A stretch of 64,000 nt of DNA from Doryteuthis pealeii (taxonomy: Eukaryota; Mollusca; Cephalopoda; Myopsida; Loliginidae): assembly GCA_023376005.1 (NCBI GenBank), contig CM042150.1:71088187-71152186 (forward strand), read 5' to 3'. Each line of letters opens with the position of its first letter. Within the stretch, counting starts at the first letter, position 1. The position numbers were made by a program, and so were the translations under genes. Of the stretch, positions 54,901-64,000 are shown piece after piece. The notes under the pieces are model-generated. The model saw nothing but the letters and a program-made list of their open reading frames with translations, ran no database searches and had not been told where the DNA came from.

Positions 54901-55339
54901 AGTGCTTTCGAGATATTGGTTTTCTGGGTAATTTCTTTAAATTTGCTTTCTAATACTTGTTGCTTATTTCTTTTGTTTCGTCTTTGTTGTTTCTTTAAAA
55001 TGTTTAAACTTGAAAATGAGATAATTAAATAATGAAATGCATATAAAGGCGATGGTTTGTGCGAATGGCAAGAGAAAAAACCAAGAGAAAGAATGAAATT
55101 GATTTAAACAACAAAACATTTGTTATTTGTTGACATTGGATACGACACATACAAAGATAACATAAATCTCTATGTTGAGACCATAAGAGACTTTCGCATA
55201 TATTATGACATTAAATCCTTGTACATTATATATTCATACACAGAGATAAGAAAACAATGAAAATATTCTGTGAATAAAAAGGAATTTATTCTCTAACCTT
55301 ATTTTTGTCTGGGCTTAAGACAATCGGGTTTAACGCCAT
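39073..55339 (-). CDS. IFT46: IFT46, intraflagellar transport protein 46 (complete, 12 exons)
   Basis: IFT46 is a core subunit of the IFT-B complex, which carries cargo along ciliary microtubules. Minus-strand exons: 55339-55298, 54103-53998, 50864-50779, 50104-49983, 49685-49611, 47285-47192, 41547-41413, 40691-40579, 40353-40287, 39774-39714, 39586-39486 and 39177-39073. All have AG/GT borders and matching phases, giving 368 residues from MALNPIVLSPDK to NGPPV-stop. Family hallmarks, roughly residues 120-335: AYDPADYDSLQVSPEIKEMF, HKLKPFIPDFIPSVGDTDAF, PRPDG, LTVLDEP, QSDPTVLDL, IDTWI, LHRAKPPPNVHYTK, MPDIDNLMQEWP, ILDIPVYK and LHVLFTLYNEFQNSQ. Residues about 93-116 are an acidic Asp/Glu run, common near the N-terminus in this family. 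It is longer than human IFT46 (about 304), mostly at the ends. The start is the first ATG, 14 codons before the first donor. Confidence 0.96.
39418..39454. repeat. GA microsatellite next to an IFT46 splice donor
   Basis: A GA run begins about 32 bases past the donor of IFT46 exon 39586-39486, seen as TC on the coding strand. A CA run at 38,974-39,005 lies in the probable IFT46 3' flank. Confidence 0.95.
40032..40140. repeat. Compound GT-TA-GA microsatellite
   Basis: A GT run changes to a TA run and then a GA run in IFT46 intron 9. Open frames made of Ser-Leu or Tyr-Ile repeats there are artefacts. Confidence 0.97.
42037..42921 (+). mobile_element. Mariner-type transposon with TIRs, dead transposase
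   Basis: The ends CAGGGTG...GATAAATTTG and CAAATTTCTC...CACCCTG are inverted repeats, each flanked by TA, the Tc1/mariner target duplication. Inside, shifted frames give RTAEFLKNLLEK near 42,375 and SPDLNPIDYYVCG near 42,605 (the catalytic-triad region), with an FRxRIEAMIDANGG-like end near 42,750-42,790. Stops and frameshifts are numerous and the length (885) is below a full mariner (about 1.3 kb). It is an inactive copy in IFT46 intron 6. Confidence 0.85.
42922..42970. repeat. TA microsatellite abutting the mariner element
   Basis: A nearly pure TA run starts exactly at the right TA target site of the mariner copy, consistent with insertion into, or expansion from, a TA tract. Confidence 0.95.
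43680..44165. mobile_element. Fold-back (palindromic) repeat element
   Basis: Two arms (about 43,742-43,830 and 43,985-44,085) are inverted copies of each other, with TTTTAATTACGTATTGCTT-type sequence facing AAGCAATACGTAATTAAAA. An inner pair, AATTACTATACATTTAA and TTAAATGTATAGTAATT, flanks the loop. Non-coding. Related copies sit at 5,833-6,130 and 23,380-23,715. Confidence 0.6.
44170..44615 (-). mobile_element. tRNA-derived SINE in IFT46 intron 6
   Basis: On the minus strand from about 44,615: an A-box-like TAGTAGATAAAGGAGTTAG and a B box GCAGGTTCAATCCTGG about 50 bases on. A GC-richer body follows (GAAGAAGGCCGGAGGGCAC near 44,385) and then poly-A (poly-T on plus at 44,187-44,201). This is the order of a full SINE. 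Confidence 0.65.
44616..47191 (-). other. Rest of IFT46 intron 6
   Basis: AT-rich with no recognised gene. The section 45,980-46,350 is somewhat less AT-rich and could be an old repeat, but nothing in it is identifiable. Confidence 0.55.
47925..49240. repeat. 48-bp minisatellite in IFT46 intron 5
   Basis: Roughly 28-30 irregular copies of a 48-base unit containing GTCTAGACCAGAAGG, then GTTCCTTGCCACGAG and GGGGCCATTATGTT. Units at 48,800-49,080 are nearly identical; those at 48,000-48,620 are broken by internal deletions. The period is divisible by three, so long meaningless reading frames appear on both strands. It is much more GC-rich than its surroundings. Confidence 0.97.
49983..50104 (-). 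CDS. IFT46: IFT46 acidic linker exon
   Basis: A 122-base exon encoding KALQKVMGGRPEHLSDEEDD and then an almost unbroken Asp/Glu run ending EVHIEG. The run comes from GAT/GAA triplet repeats (TTC/ATC on the plus strand). It separates the disordered N-terminal region from the folded IFT46 domain that starts in the next exon at 49,685. Confidence 0.9.
50865..53997 (-). other. IFT46 intron 2
   Basis: A 3.1-kb intron. Apart from the tRNA-like piece at 52,911-52,987, a less AT-rich stretch at 51,660-52,480 looks like an old repeat without recognisable coding. No exon found. Confidence 0.55.
52911..52987 (-). mobile_element. tRNA-like sequence (SINE head or tRNA relic)
   Basis: The minus strand reads GGGCACCTCAGTGGTGTAAT, then GGTTAGC (A box), with GAGTTTGAATCTCACTGAG (B box) near the other end. 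Spacing suits a tRNA, but the acceptor ends pair poorly, so a working tRNA gene is unlikely. It lies in IFT46 intron 2. Confidence 0.5.
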
Positions 55340-55491
55340 TTTAGATTATATTATTCTCCCCTACCTTTTCCTCCTCTCACTGCTAAGGGAGAAAACTCTA
55401 AATGATTATTTACATTTATTTAAGTTAAAAATGTCTATCATTTTATTTATTTATTTATACAACTTAATAATAAAACAATAGAACATGGAAT

Positions 55492-58400
55492 TATAGTGGT
55501 AACTTAACTTACGGGTTTAATTCGTTCCGCCCGTAACTCAATTTCCTCGTATATAAAATCAATTTTCCCTGTTGAAATAAAACTAAAATGCCATTAATCC
55601 ATTCCAGCTCCTTCCCTTCAACGCACCCTAGTTTTTAAAAAGTTAATTTAAATAAGAAAAATAGCACTGTATCTAGGGACTGGCAAACGGAGCCTAAAAT
55701 GCGTTTTTGACAAAATGACTTTAGCCCCCCTACAGAAAATAATTTACCAAAACTCAGGAAATTATCGGATTTTAATGAAATTTTCAGTGTTTATGTATCA
55801 ATAAATGATCTTTATAATGCATTATTTATTTTATTTCAAAACTTTCTAATTTTTTTCAGGTCGCTTAATTTTGACCCCCCTTATGGGCGTAAAATGTTTT
55901 GCAAGTTGATCATTTTTTATACTAATTACAGTATAAATAATGAGATAAAAGACCCAAGTTATGAATAGAAACAAAAAAAAATTTACGGTGGCTTTTCTAT
56001 GAGAAAATAAGTACCGAAAATCGAAAAATAAAATGTAAAAAAATAATAAATAATTAATTTTTTGGAGATTTCTTTTTTACTCATTTCGATAATTATTCAA
56101 TTGGCTATTATTTTATAAAAGAAAAAATTATACATCAATGTTTTTTCTGCTTAAAAGGGGGAGGGGGTACATTTTCAATCGAGTTTTTCTTCAAAACTTA
56201 TTACTTTTGGCGCCTAAAATGTTTTGCATTAAGTCGATATTTATTTTTAGAATCTAAAAATATAACATTTTAAACTGAACGTCAGGCTTTTCATATTTTA
56301 AATGAATTTTATAATATATTAATTTTTCATAGCAAAAATACTAAATTAAAGTTTTGAAATAAAATAACTAATGCATTATAAAATTCATTAATTATTAAAT
56401 CAATACTGAAAATTTCATTAAAATCGGATAATTACCTGATTTTTGGTAATTTTTTTTGCAAACGCGAATGTTACAGTAAAATTGTAAACAAGCACTTAAA
56501 AACATCGAAAACGAGGCTGACTGGCTGATATCGTCGAAATTGACCAAAACAAATATTTTTAAATCTATTAAAAATAAACTGCATATGTAATGATATTTTT
56601 CTTTTTTTTAATTATGGTTATTATGTTACTACTTATCGATTTAGACAAAGTTTGACCTTAAATAATAGATTTAATTATTTCTAATTCGCTTTTAAAATTC
56701 CTAGCAGACGACAAAATCGCCTATCCCTACAGGGTATTCTATAAAAACATAATAAAATAGAATGTAATGAATCATGTGCTGTGCTGCAATATATTTTAAT
56801 GTTATAATATTTCAAATATCAATGTTATAAATTCTTATTTAATTTTAATTCTTATTTTAATTTTAATTTTTTATATTCTAATTTAGATAATTCTATTTTT
56901 TTAATATTTAAAATTTTTATTTTTTATGGATAAAGAAGTTATTAATATAAGCGTATCTGAAGCTTAGGTACCACCAATTTGACCCTGTGAAATTTAACCC
57001 CCCCACCTATATTTAACACTATTAAACTTGCAGAAAAATTAATATTTTTTTGAAAAAAATTTTTCCATTCGAAAGAAAAAACATTAAATAAACTCCTGAT
57101 GATTTTTTAAAACATTTTTCAGCTTATGGAAATAATGAAAATTATGATTGAAAAACAATGTTTTCATTTTTGCACTGTTAAATCAACTGAAATTTAACGT
57201 AGCTAAAAACAAGTTACGATAAGAGTTTTTTTTTAAAATTCTATGATTATCTGATTTTTACGAAAATTTCCATAAATGTTTACCATTGGATGTAAATACA
57301 TCTGAAATATTTTTTTCTAAAATATATTAGGGGAAATATTTTTTACGAGGTCTATCACCCCCTCCTATTTTATGAGATAAAAAAAAATGACGCGTCAGAA
57401 AAAAATTGTACTTTTTTTTCTATAAAGAGTCTGAATAACTATATCAATGAAATTGTATGAATGTACGAGATGTAGTTTTTTTAGGAAAAATTAATGAAAT
57501 CGGAAATAAAAAGTGCAAAAAAATGTCATAATATTAATATTTGAAAACTTTTTTTTTTGCTTTTGTAATTGGTATGTACTATATTCTATTAAATTGTCAA
57601 AAAAAAAAAAAATTTTTTTAAGAAATTAATTTTTAAGAGATTTTCAATCTTTTGTGTGCTTAAATATTTTTATTTTCTGCATGAAATAAATTAAATATTC
57701 CTATTTTTCTGCGTCAAAAAATCGAATTTTTCACGGATATTTAAAAATATGAATTTTAGAATTCAGGTGAACTAAAAGTTGGTCCGATCCGAGCTCGATT
57801 AATATTTAAAAAATAATTTGTAATTTTTATTGCTGAATAGTAATGTGTGATTCTTAGAATATACGGAAGAGCAAAACTGACATATTTGTTTTGTTTTTAT
57901 ACATTGAGACACTTCTCAGTAACCAAAGTTTGTTTTTCTTAGCGTAAAAAAATATTTCATTTAACTTTTTCGACCAATTAGAATAAAAATAATATATTTA
58001 TTATCTTATCAGTTTTTCTCTTAGAAAAAATATTCAAATTTTCATTTTATTTTCGATTTTAAGAATTAATACTAAAACCGAAGACATTTTTTTAACGTCA
58101 ATTTCACTGCGAAATTTTAAGATTAAATTTTTTCAAGTTTTTATTCATTTTAATAGAAAAAATTTGGCTAAAAAAGTTTGTCCGTTACACCCATCCGTAC
58201 TTAGATGCATAACCGTAAGAGGGTAATAATATGTATTTTTTCTGTATTAATTGTGGCCTGAAAATTACCCTTTCGCATGTAATACGGATAGGTTTGTTTA
58301 TTTTTTAAGATAACGATGTAATTTTTCCCAATCAGATAATTTGATCTTTGAATTAACTATTTTTCTTTGTAACAACCCTGTACTATCTTTTTTTACGAGA

Positions 58401-58594
58401 TTTTTGATAAACAAAGTTCGGAAATATTTATTTCCGTTTTATTCAAGATGGCCTAAGCTGATTGGTGGTACCTACAAGCTCCTCAAATTTTATCTCTGAA
58501 CAACAGAAAGCCAAAAAAATAAATCGACTGAGTGACAGTCTGTAACTCTGAAAAATCGTCATTTGGGGCACTCGTAAGTCAAAGTACCACTGTA
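55492..58594. mobile_element. Outer DNA transposon enclosing nested repeats upstream of IFT46
   Basis: Left end TATAGTGGTAACTTAACTTA and right end GTAAGTCAAAGTACCACTGTA are imperfect inverted repeats with TA at the outside. The segment AATTCGTTCCGCCCGTAACT at 55,517 also occurs in a widespread invertebrate MITE as I remember it. Inside are an AATTATCGGATTTTAAT repeat (55,690-55,890 and 56,340-56,460) and the element 56,965-58,474. The left end lies only about 150 bases upstream of the IFT46 ATG. Confidence 0.55.
56965..58474 (+). mobile_element. 1.5-kb TIR element, non-coding, nested
   Basis: Starts TAGGTACCACCAAT and ends ATTGGTGGTACCTA, a perfect 14-base terminal inverted repeat. AAGCT lies beside both ends. 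The interior is AT-rich without a transposase frame. The left 1.25 kb is repeated at 26,014-27,240 and, inverted, at 2,390-3,563, so it is a family. Confidence 0.75.
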
Positions 58595-58719
58595 ATTTAC
58601 TTATTCACTATATTTAATACTATTTTCTGAATTTTTGAGACGAGGCTTGGTATTATTTAGAAGATCGAAGAACACATTGGCCGAAACGTTATCCACTTTT
58701 CGACAAGGGAGGTAATAAA

Positions 58720-59130
58720 AAGAATTGTTTTAATTTTAAAACAATTACTAAAAATCAAGAAATTGTTCAATTTTAATGAAATTTTCCGCACTTTATACAC
58801 TAAGGGCTTCATCTTATAATGAATAGCTTATTTTATTTTTTTTAAATTAAAAAAAACTTGAAAAAATTTTTTTCTTTTTTTATCAATTAAGATTGTAGGA
58901 GGTGTGGGGTTCATTTGAATAATAATAAAAAATTTCTGTCCCTAATTTTTACATTTCTAGAAAGATCAAATCCAGAAGACCACATAAAAAAAATGAGAAA
59001 TATAGAAAATAAAAATTTCAATACCTGAAAAAAGTTATAAGAAAATTTAAAAGTTATTTTCTCAAAACTCAAAAAATAATTTTTTAGCATGTTTTCTCTT
59101 TTCCTAGTTTTAAAAACAATATTTTACTTT
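58720..59130 (+). repeat. Dispersed AT-rich repeat related to the hAT-like interior
   Basis: The sequence around CAATTTTAATGAAATTTTCC and the following block resembles, inverted, parts of 10,290-10,700 inside the hAT-like element. Weaker relatives occur at 5,640-5,770 and 55,740-55,890. No gene seen. Confidence 0.45.
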
Positions 59131-59929
59131 GATTTGATGCAAAAAAGAATTTTCTATGATTCAATTGAACTATCTGTATTCACTTAAAAAATTAATAGTG
59201 AATTTTAAATGTCTGGAAAGTGGCATGTTGTAACACATATTTTTTGTCAGCAATAGAGTTTATTTAATTGATCTAAAATGTATGATTAAAAATGCACAAC
59301 ATTCTTTTCATGATTTTGTTATATCTAAAAATTATTACAAACGATTGTTCTTTTTCATTTACAGAAGACTAATGTGATCTTAATTAAAAACAGTTTTTCT
59401 CCTTTTTATTTAAAAATTCATAGTTTTTTTACTCTGGGGGCAGCAACAACCGTTCCAGCATGTGTTCTTGTTGTGTTGCAATTTTTTAAATGCTTTTTGG
59501 CGATGCAGTGTAAATTTATTGCATGAAATTTCAAATAATTTTTTTCGTTTTTCACTTATGTCTTCATATTTTGAAACGTTTAAAAATTCAGTTATCTCCC
59601 TTTAACTTGGAAAAATGCACATACCTAATGTATTACAATAAAGGTGAGGACAACAGTCTGAAATATCTAAATAATACAAAATATTTAATATTATATATTT
59701 TAAATTGTGGACTGAATTTTATATATTTAAATATAATACTTAGCAGGAAATATACAAACTAGCAAATGAGTGTTTTTTAAATTAAATAATTCATATTAGT
59801 AATTATTAATCTCTTCCATTATATCTAAATAGTGAATATTCTTATGTAACTTCTTTACAAATTTAGTTAAGCTCATTTCGGAAATCTTTTTGACCTCTTG
59901 ATTTGTTACCTACATATAAGTAACAATAG

Positions 59930-61233
59930 ACATGCTCTATAGTAAATGTTAAATGAAGATTACTTTGAGGTAAAGTAACATTCTATAGACATGCTTCTAT
60001 AAATGTTAAATGAAGATTACTTTGAGGTAAAGTAACATTCTGGGTGATATCATAGTAATGTTAAATGAAGATTACTTTGAGGTAAAGTAACATTCTGGGT
60101 GATAGACACGCTTCTATAGTAATGTTAAATGAAGATTATTTGAGGTAAAGTAACATTCTGGGTGATAGACACGCTTCTATAGTAATGTTAAATGAAGATT
60201 ACTTTGAGGTAAAGTAACATTCTGGTGATAGACATGCTTCTATAGTAATGTTAAATGAAGATTACTTTGAGGTAAAGTAACATTCTGGGTGATAGACACG
60301 CTTCTATAGTAATGTTAAATGAAGATTACTTTGAGGTAAAGTAACATTCTGGGTGATAGACATGCTTCTATAGTAATGTTAAATGAAGATTACTTTGAGG
60401 TAAAGTAACATTCTGGGTGATAGACACGCTTCTATAGTAATGTTAAATGAAGATTACTTTGAGGTAAAGTAACATTCTGGGTGATAGACATGCTTCTATA
60501 GTAATGTTAAATGAAGATTACTTTGGGGTAAAGTAACATTCTGGGTGATAGACACGCTTCTATAGTAATGTTAAATGAAGATTACTTTGAGGTAAAAGTA
60601 ACATTCTGGTGATAGACATGCTTCTATAGTAATGTTAAATGAAGATTACTTTGGGTAAAGTAACATTCTGGGTGATAGACACGCTTCTATAGTAATGTTA
60701 AATGAAGATTACTTTGAGGTAAAGTAACATTCTGGGTGATAGACATGCTTCTATAGTAATGTTAAATGAAGATTACTTTGAGGTAAAGTAACATTCTGGG
60801 TGATAGACATGCTTCTATAGTAATGTTAAATGAAGATTACTTACTTTGAGGTAAAGTAACATTCTGGGTGATAGACATGCTTCTATAATAATGTTAAATG
60901 AAGATTACTTTGAGGTAAAGTAACATTCTGGTGATAGACATGCTTCTATAGTAATGTTAAATGAAGATTACTTTGAGGTAAAGTAACATTCTGGGTGATA
61001 GACATGCTTCTATATAATGTTAAATGAAGATTACTTTGAGGTAAAGTAACATTCTGGGTGATAGACATGCTTCTATAGTAATGTTAAATGAAGATTACTT
61101 TGAGGTAAAGTAACATTCTGGGTGATAGACATGCTTCTATAATAATGTTAAATGAAGATTACTTTGAGGTAAAGTAACATTCTGGGTGATAGACATGCTT
61201 CTATATTAATGTTAAATGAAGATTATTTTGAGA
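59930..61233. repeat. 64-bp minisatellite
   Basis: About 21 head-to-tail copies of a 63-65-base unit holding GTTAAATGAAGATTACTTTG, AGGTAAAGTAACATTCTGGG and GATAGACA(C/T)GCTTCTATA. From about 60,160 to 60,720 the C and T forms mostly alternate; after that only the T form is seen. Differences between units are few, so the expansion is recent. It lies in the region upstream of IFT46. Confidence 0.98.
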
Positions 61234-61239
61234 CAAGAG

Positions 61240-61930
61240 AGAAATTTGTTTTGGAATAATCGGAAAACAAAGTGATAATTGGAATTTTTAATTAATGTCA
61301 ATAAAACTTCAACTCATTCTAAAATTCCGCCAAAATAAATTTATTAATTTAGAATGGTTAATTTACATGCTTCCTTGATTTTACAAAAAGTAATATAATT
61401 TTGTTCTGGTATAATCTTTTTCTTATGAGGATAGTTTTATTAGTTGAAATTTTGATACCAATAAACATATATTTATTATTAATTTAAAAAAAAACATCAA
61501 TTTTTTAAGATGCCAAAGAAGTTATTAATTTTTTTGTCTACTTTAAATTGCAAGTTTTCGTGTTTCAGTGAAAAATCTCCAAATCTTTATCAGTGATTTA
61601 TTATAAATCAACACAAGTGAGAACAAATAAAGATATGTTCATAATATAAATTATATGCATCTAAATAAAGAAAAAAAATGAAGTGAAATATGATTATCTT
61701 AAATTCAAAACATGCCAATATGGTTTTATTTTTTGCAATTTAAGTTATTTTCTTTAAAAGTTTCTTTTTCCATTGTATGTGTCTTTATAATAAAATAAAA
61801 CTTATATGACTAAGTACAGAATAGTAGTATATAAAACGTCCATGAATAATATTAGTTTTTAAAAAATAGAGATTAGTCTACTTAGAGATATGTCTGCTGT
61901 AAAACTAATGACTTTTCCCTATTTACTGAT
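61240..61930. other. AT-rich intergenic sequence, nothing recognised
   Basis: Follows the 64-base minisatellite. No repeat family, TIR or coding signal was seen. Confidence 0.5.
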
Positions 61931-61936
61931 ATTGTT

Positions 61937-62027
61937 TTAAACATTCTTGAATTTTCCACACAGTTGATGATACTCCAGATATTTGGCACTTAATACAAAA
62001 CTTACATGACACCTATCACTTAATATA
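61937..62027 (-). CDS. Possible last exon of an unidentified minus-strand gene
   Basis: After TTTCTTTGCAG the minus strand reads ILSDRCHVSFVLSAKYLEYH, then QLCGKFKNV and TAA, a 91-base open piece with balanced amino-acid use in an otherwise AT-rich region. Other coding-like scraps on the same strand lie near 62,680-62,774 (LSDKCKTPAAFNQYVSEID) and 63,200-63,316 (HTILVDAYLKLSENELFKKR). I could not join them with consistent splice phases and do not recognise the protein. Confidence 0.25.
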
Positions 62028-63724
62028 CTGCAAAGAAATAACAACATAATTTAGAGGAGAAAATCAGTTTTTACTTCCAAGAAGACATTATAGATTAAAA
62101 TGATATGTGCATAACATTAAAAAATGACATAGATGTTAAGCAGTTTAGTAATTGCATCACAAACATTAAATGGTAAAGAAAGATGGTCTCCCCTGTTATA
62201 TTAAATAATTTTACCTGTTGAATTAAAACTAACAAAAAAATTAAAATTAGATTAAATGCTAAATATGAAAGATACATCAGAAATAATCTGAAAAGTTCAA
62301 GGGTAATACATAGATACAGGTCATGTAAATTTTAAATATTTCTTACCCAAATTATTTGGTATTTAAGTTGACTAATTAGAACTTAAATGCAATATATGAG
62401 ATAGATAATAGTATGTATCAAAAGAATTGTTTTTTTACTACAAATCTTTACCCAGAAGTTTATTTCATTTCCACGTCTAAAGATTATCTATGACTCCACT
62501 ATATTATTAATGTTATAGTCATTATGTACCATATCATATTACTAATACTATTCAGCTGTATCTTTTGTTTCAGGTGGATACAGGTATTAGGATTCTTGAA
62601 ATTTAGAGATATTATCTCAAAGGTGCTGAAGCTGCTAACAGAACTCAGAAAAAAGAAGGACATTTTTGTGCATCCCAAGTAATTACATTTCCATATGAAT
62701 TTATCTATTTCACTGACATATTGATTAAATGCTGCAGGAGTTTTGCATTTATCACTCAATGCTGCATTGCACAAAAATTCTCTTCAAATCATTTAACTTA
62801 CTTTTCTTTCATGTGGGGATATTTCACAAATGATCATCAGTAAATTCTTTTTTTCTTTTTTTTTTTCTTTAACAATTTAACAAAATTTCTTGAATATCCA
62901 GCAAAAATATTTGTTTTCTTCAAAGAAAATAATAGACTTTAAGAAACCAATTTTGAATTTGATGTAAGACTTTAGATAAAAAAAAACAAGCCATGTTTTT
63001 TCAATGTCTGGACATTTCTTGTTTTCCTGAACACACTTAAAAATGTAAGATCAGAATATAAGGCAAGATAATTTTATTTAAATTCAAGGTAAATCATTCA
63101 GTGTCTGAAATAAGAAATTTGTGACAGCTTATAGAATTAATAAAACCTTTTATTTTCTTTAAAAAATTTTTTATTAGAAATAAAAGATAATTTTCCTCAC
63201 ACTGATAGGATACCAAAGATTTACTGTGGATTATGGATTTAATTAATCTTTTTTTAAACAACTCATTTTCTGACAATTTTAAATATGCATCCACCAATAT
63301 TGTGTGCAAATTCAGGCTGCATATAACATTTTTTCTGATTCTTTTTACAATATATCATACTACAAATAAACTTGAGTGAAAACATGACTTAACTAACAAT
63401 TCAGGAAAAAAATTTCAAAATATTGTTAAATTCTAAGGAAAGTAAAATATATGATAAATCATTTAAAAGGATTAATGAATTTTCAAGGTGTGTTTAGTTA
63501 AATGACTTTTGACATGAAATATAGACACTCACCATGAAAAAAAAATTAAATTATAAGTAAATTGTTCAGTACTTTCATGATAAAAATTCCAGAATGTAAC
63601 TGTCAAAATTTGAAGAGCTAAATTTTAGGCCCAAAATTGGCATCATTGTATACATGAATAATAATTTTGTAAGGTTGAAAATCAAACATAATAGGAAGGA
63701 CTATTAATGAGCATGAATCAAGGA

Positions 63725-63779
63725 AGGAATAACATAATATTCATGTATAAATTATACATGAATATTATGTTATTCCTTT
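63725..63779. repeat. Perfect 26-base palindrome with 3-base loop
   Basis: AAGGAATAACATAATATTCA TGTATA, then AAT, then the exact reverse complement. The surroundings are AT-rich and non-coding. Confidence 0.95.
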
Positions 63780-64000
63780 AAAGAAGATTTTTTTTTAAAT
63801 ATCTATTTTTATTTTTTAAGAATTTTGAAAACTTGTTTGTTTGTTTTTTTGCTAATTGTAAATTAAATAAAAATATTTTTGCATTTATCAATTTTGAATA
63901 TGTATTGTTTATTTCAAAGAATTTATTTTATGGATGAAATCAATGAATCTATTATTACTTAGAAGCTGCAGTACAATTATTAAAATATTCAAAGTATCAT

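Noticed and set aside
59930..61233. CRISPR-like array
   Set aside because: The whole unit is repeated, with no unique spacers, in an intron-bearing animal genome. It is a minisatellite.

Overview
This window looks like an animal nuclear genome. It is AT-rich and full of introns, SINEs, DNA-transposon relics, minisatellites and microsatellites. tRNA-derived SINEs and the intron-rich gene structure suggest a mollusc, most likely a cephalopod; that is an inference from texture, not proof. There are no bacterial operons, rRNA genes or CRISPR arrays.

Two genes can be read exon by exon. UBA6, the E1 enzyme that activates ubiquitin and FAT10, runs on the plus strand from 22,045 to its stop at 38,246. 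It covers the end of the active adenylation domain, the catalytic-cysteine domain and the C-terminal ubiquitin-fold domain. IFT46, an intraflagellar transport complex B protein, runs on the minus strand from its ATG at 55,339 to its stop at 39,073 in 12 exons, with a complete reading frame of 368 residues. The genes converge tail to tail, with stops about 0.8 kb apart. I see no functional link between them.

The left part is the surprise. Bases 1-9,612 are an inverted copy of 19,956-29,539, and a 100-N assembly gap (19,846-19,945) lies beside the start of the second copy. On the minus strand, the left piece carries UBA6 exons that precede those on the right (16,758, 14,654 and 13,557 downward), then second copies of three exons also present on the right. 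The simplest reading is that the left contig is the same locus, or its other haplotype, placed backwards. The gene's middle then lies on one strand and its 3' half on the other. Most differences in the left exons are single-base indels, as expected from poorly polished long reads. A real inverted duplication with a decaying copy is the alternative. The first ~460 codons of UBA6 are not visible here.

Layout: 1-9,612 inverted arm; 9,047-12,174 hAT-like element; 12,175-19,845 UBA6 middle exons (minus strand) plus an unidentified coding-like stretch; 19,846-19,945 gap; 19,956-29,539 second arm; 22,045-38,246 UBA6; 39,073-55,339 IFT46 with a 48-bp minisatellite in intron 5; 55,492-58,594 nested DNA transposons just upstream of IFT46; 59,930-61,233 a 64-bp minisatellite; 61,900-64,000 weak hints of another minus-strand gene.
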